Assembly (NCBI GenBank): GCA_031216125.1
Contig: CM062377.1
Span: 59,777,049 to 59,841,048 of the forward strand
Length of the DNA: 64,000 nt
Source of the DNA: Dalbergia cochinchinensis
Lineage: Eukaryota > Streptophyta > Magnoliopsida > Fabales > Fabaceae
Reading direction: 5' to 3'
Position numbers and translations under genes: made by a program. Below are positions 1 through 13,145 of this stretch, piece by piece. The notes beneath the pieces were generated by a model that had not been told where the DNA came from, searched no databases, and was given only the letters and a program-made list of their open reading frames with translations. Position 1 is the stretch's first letter, and the number at the start of each line of letters is the position of its first letter.

Positions 1-454
1 CTCATTTTCCAGTAACGTTCAGCATTCTACAGTAAAGTGAGCTTTTTGACGTGTGATATGAGATCCTTGATGATTCTTTGATCTTTTGGTCTTCAATCTA
101 AGCTTTATGATAATGAAAGAATTGTGATTATGCTGATTGAAGATAGTGTAACACCTGGTTTTTTGAGTTTGCTTGATATCTTCATTGTAAACGTACTTTC
201 TGATGTCTAGTATTATTTTCTGAAGCCTCAAAACTTGGTTTCTTACAGCATTGATTTCTTCTTCAAATCGTTAGCTATTTTAAACTTGAATAAGGATATG
301 ATTTTTTACTTCTTTTTCAGTTCATATCTCTTAATATGAGATAAAACATGTTTGTATATGCAAAGTAAAATATATCTTCGTTTGATTAAACCTTGATATG
401 TTAAATGATAGAACATGTTTAATTCTTCAAGATAGCCATATGTCATTCTTTAAA

Positions 455-582
455 GCATTTTCTTTTAATTGGTTTTGTTGTCATTCAAAACTCATTGACA
501 CTTCTTGGAAAGGTTCTGGAGCTTGCATTAATGCATTGGAGATGGAAATGACGAGCTTGGCTAAAGAGATGCTTCGACAATG
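455..582 (+). other. possible exon remnant, unassigned
   Basis: A short open stretch with more coding-like composition than its surroundings ends in the peptide EMEMTSLAKEMLRQ and a TGA. I do not recognise a family and see no convincing partner exon. It could be the tail of a gene entering from the left edge, a captured gene fragment, or chance. The rest of 1-1368 is AT-rich and shows nothing else I can name. Confidence 0.15.
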
Positions 583-1255
583 AAATTTTTATTGTCATGA
601 GTATTAGTTTTACTAAATTATTAGAAAGGTGAATTTTCTTGCCATGACAAATTTTTGAATAAGCTTTATATTTATATAGCTTTTTTCGTCATGATATATA
701 TATATATTTTGATATTTCAGTGAATAATTTTTTACGTGAATGCATACTCATTCGTCTTATTTGTTGAATTTGAAATTATATATCTATTTTTTGGTACTCA
801 ACTTTTATTTTGAATGTGTTAGGTGTTTTGAAGAATTTATCTATTTGACCCAATAACTATGAAAATAATGCCTCTAGAGATATTATTATTAATTTGCTTC
901 ACAGTCTAAAGTTAATTAAAAAATTAAAAATTGATTGTTTTGCATTTGTCTTCACTATAATTATTAGAATTTTTTGTTAATTCAATAGCCCCATCGAGCA
1001 GAGAAAAGGAATTTTATTATTCTCTGTTATGTAATTATTTACTGTATTACATAGTCTCATACCTGATTTTCCTCTAATTGTTTGTGTGGGCCATATTTTT
1101 TGGGTCAAATTTGCTTCCACTATGACAGACCATGTTACAACAATAATCTTAAAATCTATATGTTAGATTAAGATTTGGAAATTGTTTTGGGTAGTTGGTA
1201 TTATATGCTTTTATGGATAGATTGTATGTGCATTATTTTTGGTGATATTTCATAG

Positions 1256-1316
1256 GAATGACAGTGGTAAGTGGATACAGGTGGAGGCTTTTATGCATGA
1301 CACATCAATCGAATGA
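1256..1316 (+). other. possible terminal exon (weak)
   Basis: After a TTTCATAG acceptor-like site, a short frame reads NDSGKWIQVEAFMHDTSIE and stops with TGA at 1314-1316. The composition (Trp, Gln-Val-Glu, Met-His-Asp) looks protein-like and not random for this AT-rich DNA. It lies 50 bp outside the 3' end of the first Helitron. No upstream exon could be joined to it, so the function is unknown. Confidence 0.2.
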
Positions 1317-1368
1317 AGACCAAGAGTGATCCTAGATTGTTTTTCATTGGATTTGATATATAGTTGAA

Positions 1369-4300
1369 CTAGTTGTTTCATCTATGCGATGCATGGAGAG
1401 ATAATAAAAAATAGTTTGTTGATTATTGTAAAAAAGAAATAATAATTTATTTACATATATCTTATAGAAAATTGCGTGTATAAATTTATCTTAAAAGTAA
1501 GTTAATAGTTAAATAAGTAAATAAATAGAAAAATATAAATATGTCATTTCATTTTATATCTTATATTAAATATCATATTTGTAAAGTTGAAAATAACTTA
1601 GTAAATGACCTATAACTAATAATAAAGAGCCTATTTTATGAAAATTTTGCATATTTTGGAAGTTGAAATTGTTGAATAAAGAAAGATAATAAATGGATCA
1701 TTTTACTCTATCATTAGTCATTTATAGGAATGATAATAAGTATCTATGAGAAAGAGGACATGTCTTATGCCTTTCATCACAGTTTAGAATTTTATCTCTC
1801 ATCCCTATCCTTATCCCCTTCATGGGTCCCCATTTCCCATTTTCCATTTCCTGTGGGGATTTTGAATCCATATGGTATTCAAGGGTTAATTAACAAATTT
1901 TAAAAAGAGAAAAACTTTAACAATATTTTACAATTTGAAATGTAAATATCTATAATAACAAATACTATTAATATAAATAATCCAAATTAAAATTAAAAAT
2001 ATATACATAATGTAAATATAATAAAAATAATTAAAAAATAAATATGTATTATCCATATCTCTATCCCATTTAACAAATGAGAACTTAGCCCCCATAGATC
2101 ATCCCTATGAAGTTGAAATATGTGCGAATTCCTTTCTCCATTGGGTAATTTCCGTGTGTACCCATTTTTCAATTTTTTTATCATCCCTAGCCATTTGTAT
2201 CTTTTTAGTAAATTAAAATATTTAATTTTAAAAAATACAAATATATTTTCTAATTAACAAAAATAATATAAAATTTAATTTATATCATTTCAATTATATG
2301 TCCTTTTCTTGTACATTATTTTAATAAATTAAAATATCAATTTTAAAATATATGTTATAATTAATGTATAATAATTAGTAAAAAATTATTTATAATTATA
2401 ATTTATATAATCTCAATTATTAGAGTAGTATATCAATTATAATTTTTTAATAAAAAATAATATAATTATTTTCTTTTCAAAAATTAATAAATATTTAATA
2501 TCATCATCAAAGACGTTTAAATTATGGAATTGATTTTTTTAAAATATTTTAGTGTTAAAAAATTGAAGGTATTTTTTTTCAAAAAAATTAGTATGAAAAA
2601 ATTATGGAATTGATAGATTAGAATGTTTAAGTTGTAAAAAATTAAACAGAATATAGTGATACATATAGATAGATAATTTTTTTATTATGATTTTCAAAAG
2701 TTCTATATTTGAAATTAGAAAATTTCTGCTAATCCCTTCTTCATTTAGAATTTTGCCTCCATTCTCATGCATATCTCAGTCATGGGTCTCTATTTTTTCA
2801 TTTCAAATAGAAATTTGAATCTCTATTGATATTTATGGATTTATTAAAAAAATTTAAAAATGAAAAATTTTAAACATACTTTGAACTTCAAAATATAAAT
2901 ATCTATAATAACAAATATTACTAATGCAACATAATTATAATAGGTTTGTTATCATTAATACTATAATTATATATATAAAATTTTTATGGTATAATATATT
3001 GAATTATAATTTTATTTATGCTATTTTTTATTTTTTATATTGATTTTGTTAATGGTAGAGAGATACAAATGTATGATTGAAAAAATAATTAATAATTAGA
3101 AAGTAAATTAAATTCAAAAATTTACTTTAAGTGTTAAGATCATGAAAAGGGTGGAGTATAATTTTTCTATAAATAATATATGGAAGACTTTTTATGTAAT
3201 GAGTGTTAAATATTAGTATTATAATATGTCTTAAATATTTAATTAAAAATAAATTTGGTATAAATTAAATTTTAAATTATTATTATATCAAAATTTAACA
3301 ATTTGACCTGCCCATTTTCTTTAAAAAGAATATGTTGATTTTAAAGCTTATTTATTTTTAAAATATTTTTTTATGATTTGTTATATCACCTTCATAATGT
3401 GAGACTATTAATGGTTCTTAATTTAATTGTAGATCATAATTATATTAACATGGGTTCTCTTTTAGTGCAAATTATAATATTTAATGATTGTAATATTTGA
3501 TTCTTTAATTATTGTAATATCTAATTTTATTTCATATGAAAAATAATTAATAAGTAAATTATAAATTAAGTTTTAAAAAATCTTTAGATAGAAAGATTGA
3601 GAAAAGTAGGGCCTAAATTACTATATGAATGACATGTGAAACTTAAATCACTATATGAATAACATGTGTCATAGTTTTCATGAAATGAGAATGAAATATT
3701 AGTATAGTAGATTTGTACAATTAATAAATTTTATACCAAATCTTAATCATTAATAACTTCTAATTATAAATAAGATTATGATAAATCTCTATTGTTTATT
3801 TTTTCTTTTTAAAATCTTCTCCAATTTTTTAAATTTTTTTCAACAGTAACTTTTTTTTTTCAAAATTTATTCAAATCTTTTAAAGTATAAAATTATCAAA
3901 ATTATCATGAATTGTATGATTAATTTTTTTTTCAAAATTCATTCAAATATTTTAAAATATAAAATTATCAAAATTATTTATAAAAGCTTAGAGGTTATTG
4001 AAGATATAATTTTATGGCCATCTCAATTGATCCCAGGATTTTCATTTTCATTTGCATACATATATAAATTTTTTTATTGAATTAGTATGTTCTTAGTCTT
4101 TAAATCATTAAATTAGTTTATACATAAAATCAAATAATGTCATCACTAATGACATGAAAAAATATTCTACCTTTAAATAATTAAATTTATCATAATGTTA
4201 TTGTTAATAAAAAAGGTAAATGATATAATCTAGTGCATATATTTTGCATCTTTCTTATAATTTATATACTTAATTTCATAATTTTAATATAATAGTATTT

Positions 4301-4616
4301 AAAAGAAAATCACCACCCATATCAAATATAAAAATTTTAGATGTGAAATTAATACTAAAATTATGAAATTAATTTATTAATATAATTCATGATTTCAGCA
4401 TCACGATAATTAAAGATATTTAATTAATATAATGTAATCCTATTATTAAATACGGATGATTATCAATGATATGCTAATAATATGTAATAATTGAGATTTT
4501 ATTTTTTTCAAAAAAATTAATGAATAACTTCTAAAAAGACGTAGGCCCTAAAACATTCTTATTGCAATACGTGTAAAACTTTTCCTCAAACGACTCTGAA
4601 ATATTAGTATTATAGA
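1369..4616 (-). mobile_element. non-autonomous Helitron, copy 1
   Basis: Read on the minus strand, the element starts with TC directly after an A (the T at 4617 on the plus strand), continuing TCTATAATACTAATATTTC. It ends in CTAG (plus 1369-1372) followed by T, with a small GC-richer palindrome (ATGC-ATC-GCAT) about 10 nt before the end. TC...hairpin...CTRR inserted between A and T is the Helitron signature. The 3248-bp sequence is collinear over its whole length with 16623-20014 in the opposite orientation. No Rep/helicase frame was found, so it is non-autonomous. Additional copies of the 5' terminus lie inside it, near 3708 and 3220, suggesting nested or iterated Helitron ends. Confidence 0.75.
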
Positions 4617-4919
4617 TTGAATTAGATCATGGTTCAAACGACTAAAAAAATCAAGGAATATTTGGCTACAAACTCATGCTAGAATTGTTTTTAAAAAATG
4701 CAATAGTCACACAACTAAAGAACTTTGAAATGATTTATTATTCCAAATGTTTATACTTATAATAGATAATAAAAAACAAATACATTGAATTATCACAAAA
4801 CAAATTACATGGGAAATAATAATTGATACATTGAAAAAAAAGGAAAAAGCAAAATTTCACTCAAGATGGATGAAATTCTACAAATTGAACTATTTGAAAA
4901 AAAGAGATATTTTCACTTT

Positions 4920-5401
4920 TCAATTAAATCATTTTTCAGAGAGCATAGTATGTTATTTTATTAGAATTAATTTAAATATTTTTAAATTTTTAAATTTGAA
5001 ATTGAGATTAAACTTGATTCTGATTTTGTTATCAATCATCATTTACTTTCAGTTTAATTAGATGCAGTAATATTATATATATGATTTGATATGTTCTGCA
5101 GAGAATTATATTTGATATCGGATTTGAAAAAAATTAATTCAAATTTTTTTCAAGTTATTTATTTAGAGATTGTATCAATTATAATAATTGTAATATATAT
5201 AATTAATTATATTTTACTATCAATTACGATTCATAATTTTCAACCAAATCATTTTTTAGAGAATATAATATGTTATTTTTTTTAGATTTGACCATTTCTA
5301 AACTGATGATTTTAAAATTGAGATTAAAACATTAATAATAATAATAATAATAAATATAATTGATTGATTATACTTTATTCCAATTTTGTTATCAATCATT
5401 A

Positions 5402-5446
<45 letters not shown>

Positions 5447-6065
5447 TTATATGTTGTTGTAAAAAATAAAACTTGATATAGAATTCGAAAAGAAATAATT
5501 ATATTTTTTTTTGACTTATTTGTTTAGAGATTGTCCTAATTATAGTAATTATAATAAATATAGTTAATTATATTTTGTTATCAATCAAGATTCATAAATT
5601 TCAATTAAATAGTTTTTTTTACATAATATAACATGCTATTTTTTATTTTAAAGATTTTTACATTTGGGATTTGAAATTATGATTAAATCATTTGTAATAA
5701 TAATAAAATTGAGTTTGTTATACTTGATTCCAATTTTGTTTTCAATCACGATTCATAATTTTCTATTAAATCAAATATACTTGTTTTTCTATTGAATTAA
5801 ATATTTATTTTAATGAATATATAATATTTGATACAGGATTTGAAAAAAATTAAATAAGATCTGTTTTGTTCGAGTTATTTATTTATAAAATGTATTAATT
5901 ATGATAATTATAACAGGTAATTTAATTACATTTTGCTGGCAATCAAAACTCATAATTTTCAATTAAATTATTTTTTTATAGAATATAATATTTTTTTTTA
6001 TATTTGAAAATTTATAAATTTTTTAACTAGAAATTGAGATGAAATTATTAGTAATAATAAATGCA
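4920..6065. repeat. AT-rich tandem array, period about 358 bp
   Basis: About 3.3 diverged units. The landmark GATTTGAAAAAAAT recurs at about 5121, 5480 (changed) and 5838. A second landmark, AAATCATTTTTyAGAGA and variants, recurs near 4926, 5246, 5605 and 5966. Each unit carries a TTATTTAGAGATTGT segment and the words ATCAATTACGATTCATAA. The array lies just beyond the 5' end of Helitron copy 1. It has no coding potential; the predicted frames here are low-complexity. Confidence 0.65.
5405..5444. repeat. (AT)20 microsatellite
   Basis: Forty bases of uninterrupted AT dinucleotide, inside the 358-bp tandem array. Confidence 0.95.
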
Positions 6066-6915
6066 AATCAAGATTGATTCCGTCAGAAACATTACATCTC
6101 TAATTAGTAAAATTTATCACCCAAAATTTGTGTTCCTCCAACAATATTTCTTTATTGGTCAACCACCAACTCAACATTTGATACGATAAATGATATAAAT
6201 CTGGGTATAGTTAATGATTGAAAAATTCCAATCGTAACATATGTATTAATAATAAACGTAATGATTGTGAGTCATCAATAATTTTGATTAGTAATTCAAT
6301 TTGAGAAGTAATTTACGACTAATTGATTTCAACTGACTTTCATTATAATCGGCTAATTAATTAGTATTCAATTGATTAAATTTTCTTAATTCTTATATTT
6401 TTATTTTTAATGTATAATATTGTAGCCTATTTATATTGTCTATTCTTATTTACAAAACGTTAAGTGATCTACCCAAACATATTGTGTAGAGCTCTCAATC
6501 TCTTTGCCCTATTATCCTCTCACAATGTCATCAAGTTATGATTCAGTAGAAGAAATAACTATAAGCTCAACATAAACACAAGTATTTCTCAAAGATATTT
6601 AATTCTAATTTAATTAATATATTATTATCTATACGTCTCATGTGTATAGTTATCGTAAAGTTGATTATTAGCTATGATTTTCTTTTCTTCATGATATGTA
6701 AGCTATATAAATGATATTTGATAGATTATCTATTTAATGTTGCACTCCACATTTTTTCTAATTATTTATTTTCATTGTATTTTATAAAATTTAACAAATT
6801 TACTTTAAAAAATGGAATAGTTTTTTAATTGCATGAATATGTAAAGAGTATAATTTTTTAAAAGCATATAAATGAATTTAATATTTAATATATATATATT
6901 TTTACTGTTAATGAT

Positions 6916-6943
6916 TCAGTGCATTGCATAGATAATAAACTAG
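6916..6943 (+). mobile_element. orphan Helitron 3' terminus
   Basis: GTGCATTGCATAGATAATAA followed by ACTAG and T closely resembles the last 30 bases of the two full Helitrons (small TGC/GCA palindrome, spacer, CTAG, then T). No matching 5' TC end could be placed to its left. It is probably the remnant of a third copy or a truncated one. Around it, 6066-7324 is AT-rich intergenic DNA with no other recognised feature. Confidence 0.4.
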
Positions 6944-7324
6944 TTGATGTTAAAATAAGGATTTACACAATTTTTTGAAGGATTCTCTGGCTGAACATGT
7001 TCCTTTGTTATATAAACCATTAAGAGTGCATTCTATTTTCTTTTTCTTTTAATTCATTATACAGAGTGCATTCTAACCTTCATTTCTAAAGAAGAACGAG
7101 ACAGCAAAGAATTAAGCTAGTAAGCATTCTAATGCCATTAATTATCAATGAAACAACACCACACAAATTTGAAGACATTGCCATATAACATCACAGAGGC
7201 ACATTAAGCATCATTTTCAGATTAGTATCATAATAATATAGTTTAACGTAAACACATACTCTTGAAACCAAAAAACAAGCATTAACATATTGAGAAAACT
7301 AGAGTTTTATGCCTCCTCATTTGA

Positions 7325-7900
7325 TTAACCAATTTTGGGCACCCGAGTCACAATGTCTTGATTGCTGACAAAGATCCGAACTCTGTCGCATCTGAAATCA
7401 GTGGTCACCACTGCTCCTTCTGGCACAGTGGTGGCTGTCACTCTAGAGTTTTCCCTCATGATTATCTGTACTGCTGCATCTCCATTGGTGCCAACCAATT
7501 CCGGCCATGAGCTTTTACCTACAACCAATTTCACATGTCATTCTTTTTTTTTGGGGTAAAGAATTTCATATGCCATTGATTACACTAATATATATATATA
7601 TTTGACTAATCTTTTTTTTATTATTTTTTATTCTTAATATTTTGGTATTAATATAAGAGATTTAATTTCTATGCGCTGGCAATATAAGATAATTTTACAC
7701 TATCAATTAATTGAAATTCAGTGAAGTATCAAACCATAGCAATAGTTATCATAACAGGTACTATGTCTAACATGGTTTGCCATTTTCTTGAAATTCTATT
7801 GGTAGATGGTACAAAATTAGTTTTACAATCTGAGTATACAGAAAGTGAACTGTAAATACAAACACATGATTGAAATTTGTATACCTTTGCAACTTGACAT
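7325..7900 (-). CDS. potato inhibitor I family serine protease inhibitor
   Basis: Two exons: complement(join(7325..7518,7885..7900)), 69 aa. Exon 1 is only 16 nt (MSSCK plus one base). The 366-nt intron has GTATAC and TTGTAG borders and restores the frame at Gly6. The protein has the family hallmarks GKSSWPELVG (residues 6-15) and a reactive loop ending in TDFRCDRVRIFV. By alignment to the eglin/potato-I fold the P1-P1' pair is Thr45-Asp46. Thr at P1 differs from the Leu, Met or Lys of classical chymotrypsin or trypsin inhibitors, so the target protease is uncertain. Cys4 and Cys49 could form the single disulfide found in some plant members. The length is typical and there is no signal peptide, so it is probably cytosolic; the family acts in defence against proteases of herbivores and pathogens and is often wound-inducible. 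All splice sites are intact and no stop interrupts the frame. It lies between the two Helitrons. Confidence 0.88.
7644..7760. repeat. decayed end of the 9-bp-TSD MITE family
   Basis: GAGATTTAATTTCTATGCGC followed by a TTTTACACTATC word resembles the ends of the MITE at 18055-18233. Only one end is clear and no target duplication was found. Confidence 0.3.
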
Positions 7901-7980
7901 CTTCGCCTTTTGGTTATCTTCTGGTGTGCAGAGACACGAGCAAAGTGTAGTTATATGGGAGAGTATTAGCGGTAGATTTG

Positions 7981-7990
7981 GTTTTATATG
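7981..7990 (-). promoter_or_regulatory. TATA box of the protease inhibitor gene
   Basis: On the minus strand CATATAAAAC lies about 80-90 nt upstream of the ATG at 7900. A start site about 30 nt further on would leave a leader of roughly 50 nt. The match to the plant TATA consensus is good, but no other promoter element was recognised. Confidence 0.5.
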
Positions 7991-8027
7991 CAAAATTTGG
8001 TTTCTTCTCTGGGGGAAAAAAAATTAA

Positions 8028-10135
8028 TATCCAAATAACAGGCTAGCATGGTTTTGTCCTTCGAGTGAAAAGGCTAAATTATTGAATATTTTGAAATGGG
8101 AGTGCGATTATCTAGTTGTGGCTATTCGGTGTGTCCTTATTAAAAATGGATATGCTTCTTGCGTCCTACCTAGCAACCCTGGCCGGCATAGTCGTATGAT
8201 GTCCATGTCGATCAGTTTTTCAAGTCATGGATTTTTCCATGGAAACGGGGCATAAGTCCAGGAAATAAAAGACAACTTTACGAATTATGATTCAATTATG
8301 CCATTTGTAGTTACCTTATATGCTTATGTTATAAGTAGCCTTTAATATCAAAGTGGATGGCCTGCCGCTTTGAGTTGGGTGTTCGTGGTGCAGTAGGATT
8401 AGTTATATATAAATGAAAAATCAGTCTGATCCAAATAATAATAATAGAAGTAGTAATAATTATTGCAGTTTGAATTAAATTTTGAATCAAATCCAATCCG
8501 ATCGAGAAAGCATAAATTTAATTTTGATACAATATTAGTATAAAAAGTTTTTATATATTCATTTCAAACCATCACAAATGTTTGACTAAATCTCATGTGT
8601 CTCATTTTACAAATATCTTCACTTTGAGGGATCAAAATTCAAAATTAATCTCTGAGAATAATTTTTCTCTTCATCCAATCACATAAAATACATTCGAGCT
8701 TATCAATTATTTTAAGATTTGTTCGGTTATTGGATTGGCCATGAAAATGGTTCGGGGTTTAGTATTTGTTTTCCATGAAAATTTTGATTTCCAAGCTCAG
8801 TCGATTTCACAGAGAAAGGAACTCTGTTTCTCCGCTATGGGTTCCCAAACTATTATGGAAAGGGTTTGGTTGTGATATGAGGAGACTTCCTAACGAATCT
8901 AAGTGTAAAAGATTGGAAAGATAAATTGTATGAAACTTAAAATGCTTGAAAATAAAGATAAATGAAAATAGAAATATCATTGATTAATTATGTGTTCTTA
9001 TATCCTCATCCAATTGAGTACATAAGTATTTATAGATACAATAAAGCAGCTTATTCAACACTAACTATATGATTCCTAAACGTAGACATAACTCATAGCA
9101 CTAAACATGTTAGTCTTGGCTAATTCTGGTGTGCAAGCCAGCTAATGCTTTTCCACATGTCCTAATTTGTAGGGAGCAGTTCCTACGTTTTTCTATTACC
9201 TCCCATAACCGTTATCCAACCATCTCTTCACTTATTTGGATTGAAAGTCACTTTTCTCAACTACCCCCATTATTTTCATGGAAGTGGGGACTTGGTGAAA
9301 CCTTATCCATTCATGTTCTGAAGCACATCTCTCCTTCAACCAATACCTAGAAGTGATTCGTGAGTGGACAAGTGTCACGAAGAACAAGGCCCAGTGTGGG
9401 GCCCATTCTCTTAGCCAATAAGTAACATCTTTACACGGCTAACTGTTCTCAGTTGGCGAATATTCAGTCAAGGTCAACCGTTGTCAGCTATCAAGTTTTA
9501 AGGACGCTATATATGGGTGGATAAGCATCGCCAATGTCCTAATAAAGATCTTAGCTAGTACTTCGCTAGCTTTAAGACAGTAAAAATAGAAAAATGACCC
9601 AAATATCGGTTACATCCTACACGTAAGTTTTATCGATTGCCACCCACTCATAAGCTAAATACACAGTCGTAGGCTAATTTTGATCACCATATTCTTTTCT
9701 CCATAGGCTACTGTCTCCTTGACCAATATCCATTCTTAGAAAACTAATATTTTTATGCTCCAACCATATTCAATCATAACTAAATTGTGTGTGTGTGTGT
9801 GTGTGTGTACATATATATATGATTTTGATTGTCAATGTAACATTATCCATGAGTCAATTTGGCACCTATTCATATAGTGTCGTTTTGATCTGTTCTTTGT
9901 TTTTTAAATTGCACGGATATCAACATGGTCCCCCATACAATGCACAGGTTTAATATTCACTTTTTGCTTTTAATATGAATTTTGAATTATTATCATATAA
10001 AAATCAAAAAAATTTTCAATGAAAAAAATTATAATGTGAGAAATATATTAGAAAAGAAAAAATAAATATAAAACCTTATCCAAACAAAACTAACAAATTC
10101 ATAGAATATCTATGTTTAAAAATAAAGAGACCAAC
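8028..10135. other. intergenic, no gene recognised
   Basis: No convincing coding frame on either strand. A stretch from about 8680 to 9560 is less AT-rich and looks like old retroelement or LTR debris, but no termini or target duplications were found. A (GT)11 microsatellite lies at 9787-9808, followed by AC and a short AT run. Confidence 0.5.
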
Positions 10136-10592
10136 AGATCCGATTATTATGATATATTCATATTAATTAGAGTTGAGTGTAATATCAAAATAAAATATCT
10201 ATATTTAAAAATATATAGGCCAATAGGTCAATTATTATAATATCTTTCCATAATTTGATAATTTTATAATAACTTGAGATCTCTTCACAATGCAATATCC
10301 TTTTAGAATTTGATATCAAATCCAATTATTATAATATCTTTTCATAATTAGCATATATATTCTAATTCTAATTTGATTATTCCAAGTGAATGAATTTAAA
10401 TGTATGAGAAAATGACATGTGACAAAAACTGAAATTAATATAGGTCTTAATTGTATATATTATTATAGATTTTAGATTATTATAGATATAGGTTAGAAAT
10501 TAGAAATATTAGAATTAGATGTAGAATATAATTTCATAATTGACATAGATATTCGAATCCAATCACTATAATATATTTTCATACTTTGATAT
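10136..10592. repeat. reiterated AT-rich word array (left part)
   Basis: The word ATTATAATATCTTTTCATAA and variants recur near 10136, 10215, 10320 and 10555. The same word family resumes at 12630, 12706 and 12790, to the right of the solo LTR. The LTR therefore appears to have inserted into one short-repeat array. Confidence 0.45.
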
Positions 10593-10597
10593 AGTAA

Positions 10598-12604
10598 TGT
10601 GATGTCTTAAGTCTACATGTCTTTAGTTAAGCTTAATATAGCCTTAAGGTACCTCCAAAAGCTCGAATTACAAAAAAACCTCAAAATATAGAAGTTTGCA
10701 TTTTTGTGTAGATAGGCTTGCTATAGCTAGGCTCATTATAGTGAGCTACAGACAGAGAGGCAGACTTGCTATAGCGAGCCAAATGCTCTCCTTTCTCCCC
10801 TTTCACACAACTTCAAAGCTCTTTCCTCCTCCTCAACCTTTGGGTAAGTGGTTTACATGTTGTTATATCAGGTTTCTCTATGTTCTTCCATGCCTATGCT
10901 TTAGGTTAGAGTCAAATGCAAATCTAGCATATATGTTTTCTCCTCTAGGGTTCATCCCCAAATCTATCCATGTCATGTTTTATGGCTACTTATATGTATT
11001 ATTTGTTCTATGGTACTTGTTAGTGTTATTTATAGGTCCCAAAGTCAAGTTAGTGGTAATACTTCTCACTTAGCCCTTCAGGGTAAATGAGTTTAAACTG
11101 AAGACCATATTTTCAGTCATTATAGTTATGTTCTCAATGTTATGATTGCTACATATAAATTTTGAAGTGAAAATATGTTATAAATATGATTTTACAAAAT
11201 ATGACAAGTTTAGAAGGATTATGGATCTTTGAGTAAATCATGAAAATATGTTTTAAAAAACTATGAGATCATGATCAATATGTTTGTATGCCATGAAAAC
11301 ATTTTATCTGCTCAAGAAGATATTATTGGAAGATGAGATTTAACAAGTTTACTAGAATTGTCAGACATATATTGTGGATTGATGAAATTACTATGTTTTC
11401 AAGATTTTGGATTTCCTAATCATGCCTTTAGAAACCCAATTATCTTTTATTAAAATATTGAGTTGAGCTTGATTTGTAACAACACTAGATGCATAATTTG
11501 ATTCATTTATGAAGTCATTGTTTATAAGTTAGTGATCCCTTAGACATGATTTTAGAACTCCAGATATGTTTGACAGTCAAATTGTTAGAATTATATAAGA
11601 CTTTCGGAGTTTTCAGATTTATCCAATTTACATTGCAAAGTAGTTTTAGATGATAACTATAGAGAAATAGACAACGACTTAGCAACTGAAAGATTGTTAG
11701 CCTTAAGACTAAGTTGTCTATTAGAGGACAATCTCATCTCTTTAGAGTATTAAGAGAATGGAACCTTGTTAAGTGTCCACTTATGGGACCCCATTAGGTA
11801 CCCTTTTTAGATTTTAGAGATTAGAGAAATTATATTTATTATTATATATATTTATCATGTCCAGAGATTTTTATTTCTTTATTAATTACTATACTATGGA
11901 TTTAGAAATGTTTTCCTATGTATCTATTATGTATATATCAAAATGATTTCTATTTGATGCATTTATGTTAAATGTATATATCCTGTTTGGTTGTTTCATG
12001 TGAATGGTGGGTAAGAATCCACTTACTGAGTTCGATGAATCACCCTTCTCCCTTCCTCCTTATAGTTACAGTTGCAAATCCACTTATCGTTCAACCACTG
12101 TTTTCTATAGATCGTAGTTGTTCCAGTGGTGAGCTTAACTTTACGGTAAGGCTTAGTTTATAATTATGTTATATTAGAGTGCTCCAATAGATGTGTAGAA
12201 AGGAGCTGAATCATGCATTCTAATTTCATATTATATGTTTAATTTCAGAATTTATGAGTTTCCCTAAGATGCATTTAGTTTTCAAGTATTGAACCGATTT
12301 TTAGATTATGGCTATATTCATGTAATGAACCAATTTACTCTACTATGTTTTTGTTGAAGCACAAGTCAAGTCAGATTTGACCAAGTTGATTTTAAAACTA
12401 TGTATGTCAAATTATTTAATTTTAGTTTTATAAATTCGATCGTATGGTATTAGTTAGAAGAGTGGATGATGATTTAGGTTAAATTATGTTTAAAAAATGA
12501 AAATCACGTTAATTCATACATATAGTGAATCACGCTATCCAAAAGGTTTATGTGGGAACTCAGTCCCTCACATACTGGTCACATTTTCAGGTCAGGTCAT
12601 AATA
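10598..12604 (+). mobile_element. decayed solo LTR, same family as 42995-45596
   Basis: The start TGTGATGTCTTAAG and landmark ATAGCCTTAAGG match the start of the LTR at 42995 (TGTGATACCTCAGG, ATGGCCTTAAGG). Further collinear landmarks are CACCCTTCTCCCTTCCTCC near 12042 and ATCATGCATT near 12211. The expected end GGTCGTGACA reads GGTCATAATA, which needs G-to-A and C-to-T changes plus no shift. Flanking 5-mers AGTAA (10593-10597) and AATAA (12605-12609) agree at 4 of 5 positions and may be the old target duplication. No internal domain is present. The copy is about 600 bp shorter than its relative and strongly CpG-depleted. The frames seen at 10696-11073 and 11972-12163 are not genes. Confidence 0.65.
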
Positions 12605-12624
12605 AATAATTTGATACTTTTTTT

Positions 12625-12830
12625 TCACGATACAATATATTTTCATAATTTCATATCAGATTTGATATTGGAATATAATTTCAGAAATAATTGAGACATT
12701 CAAATATGATCATTATAATATCTTTTCAAAATTTGATATCAAATTCCATATTAGAATATAATTTCATAATTAACATAAATATTCAAATCCAATCATTATA
12801 ATATCTTTTCATAATTTGATTGCACAAAAA
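12625..12830. repeat. reiterated AT-rich word array (right part)
   Basis: Continuation of the array at 10136-10592, with ATTATAATATCTTTTCATAA-type words near 12706 and 12790. From 12831 to 13145 there is AT-rich DNA with no recognised feature. Confidence 0.4.
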
Positions 12831-13145
12831 AATATAATATATGATGGACGATTGATTCGATACATTGCCAATTGAATTTTTTTTTAATTAATTTGAACGT
12901 AAATCATAAATCATGCAATACAGGGATTGTTTCTCTTTTATTTTTATAGTTGAAAATAAGACACAATCGAAATAGACATTGACAATCCGAAAAGAAAACA
13001 AAAGGTGCCTATTTATTGCCAATATCACTCTTACCTAACTTGTCAAAAGTTGATCACATTTTTAGTTGAAAATCATTCCTCTTCTTGATAGCTTATTCTC
13101 TTATTCTTTTGGACATTTTCTTTTCAGTTGATGTTTCTAGGAAAT

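Noticed and set aside
7325..7534. Protease inhibitor as a single-exon gene starting in the intron
   Set aside because: The in-frame extension upstream of 7518 has no ATG (it begins at a GTG), while a 16-nt exon with ATG and matching phase gives the normal family N-terminus.
10696..11073. A 125-aa coding gene
   Set aside because: It lies inside the decayed solo LTR, starts within repeated LTR words, and has no domain or splice support.
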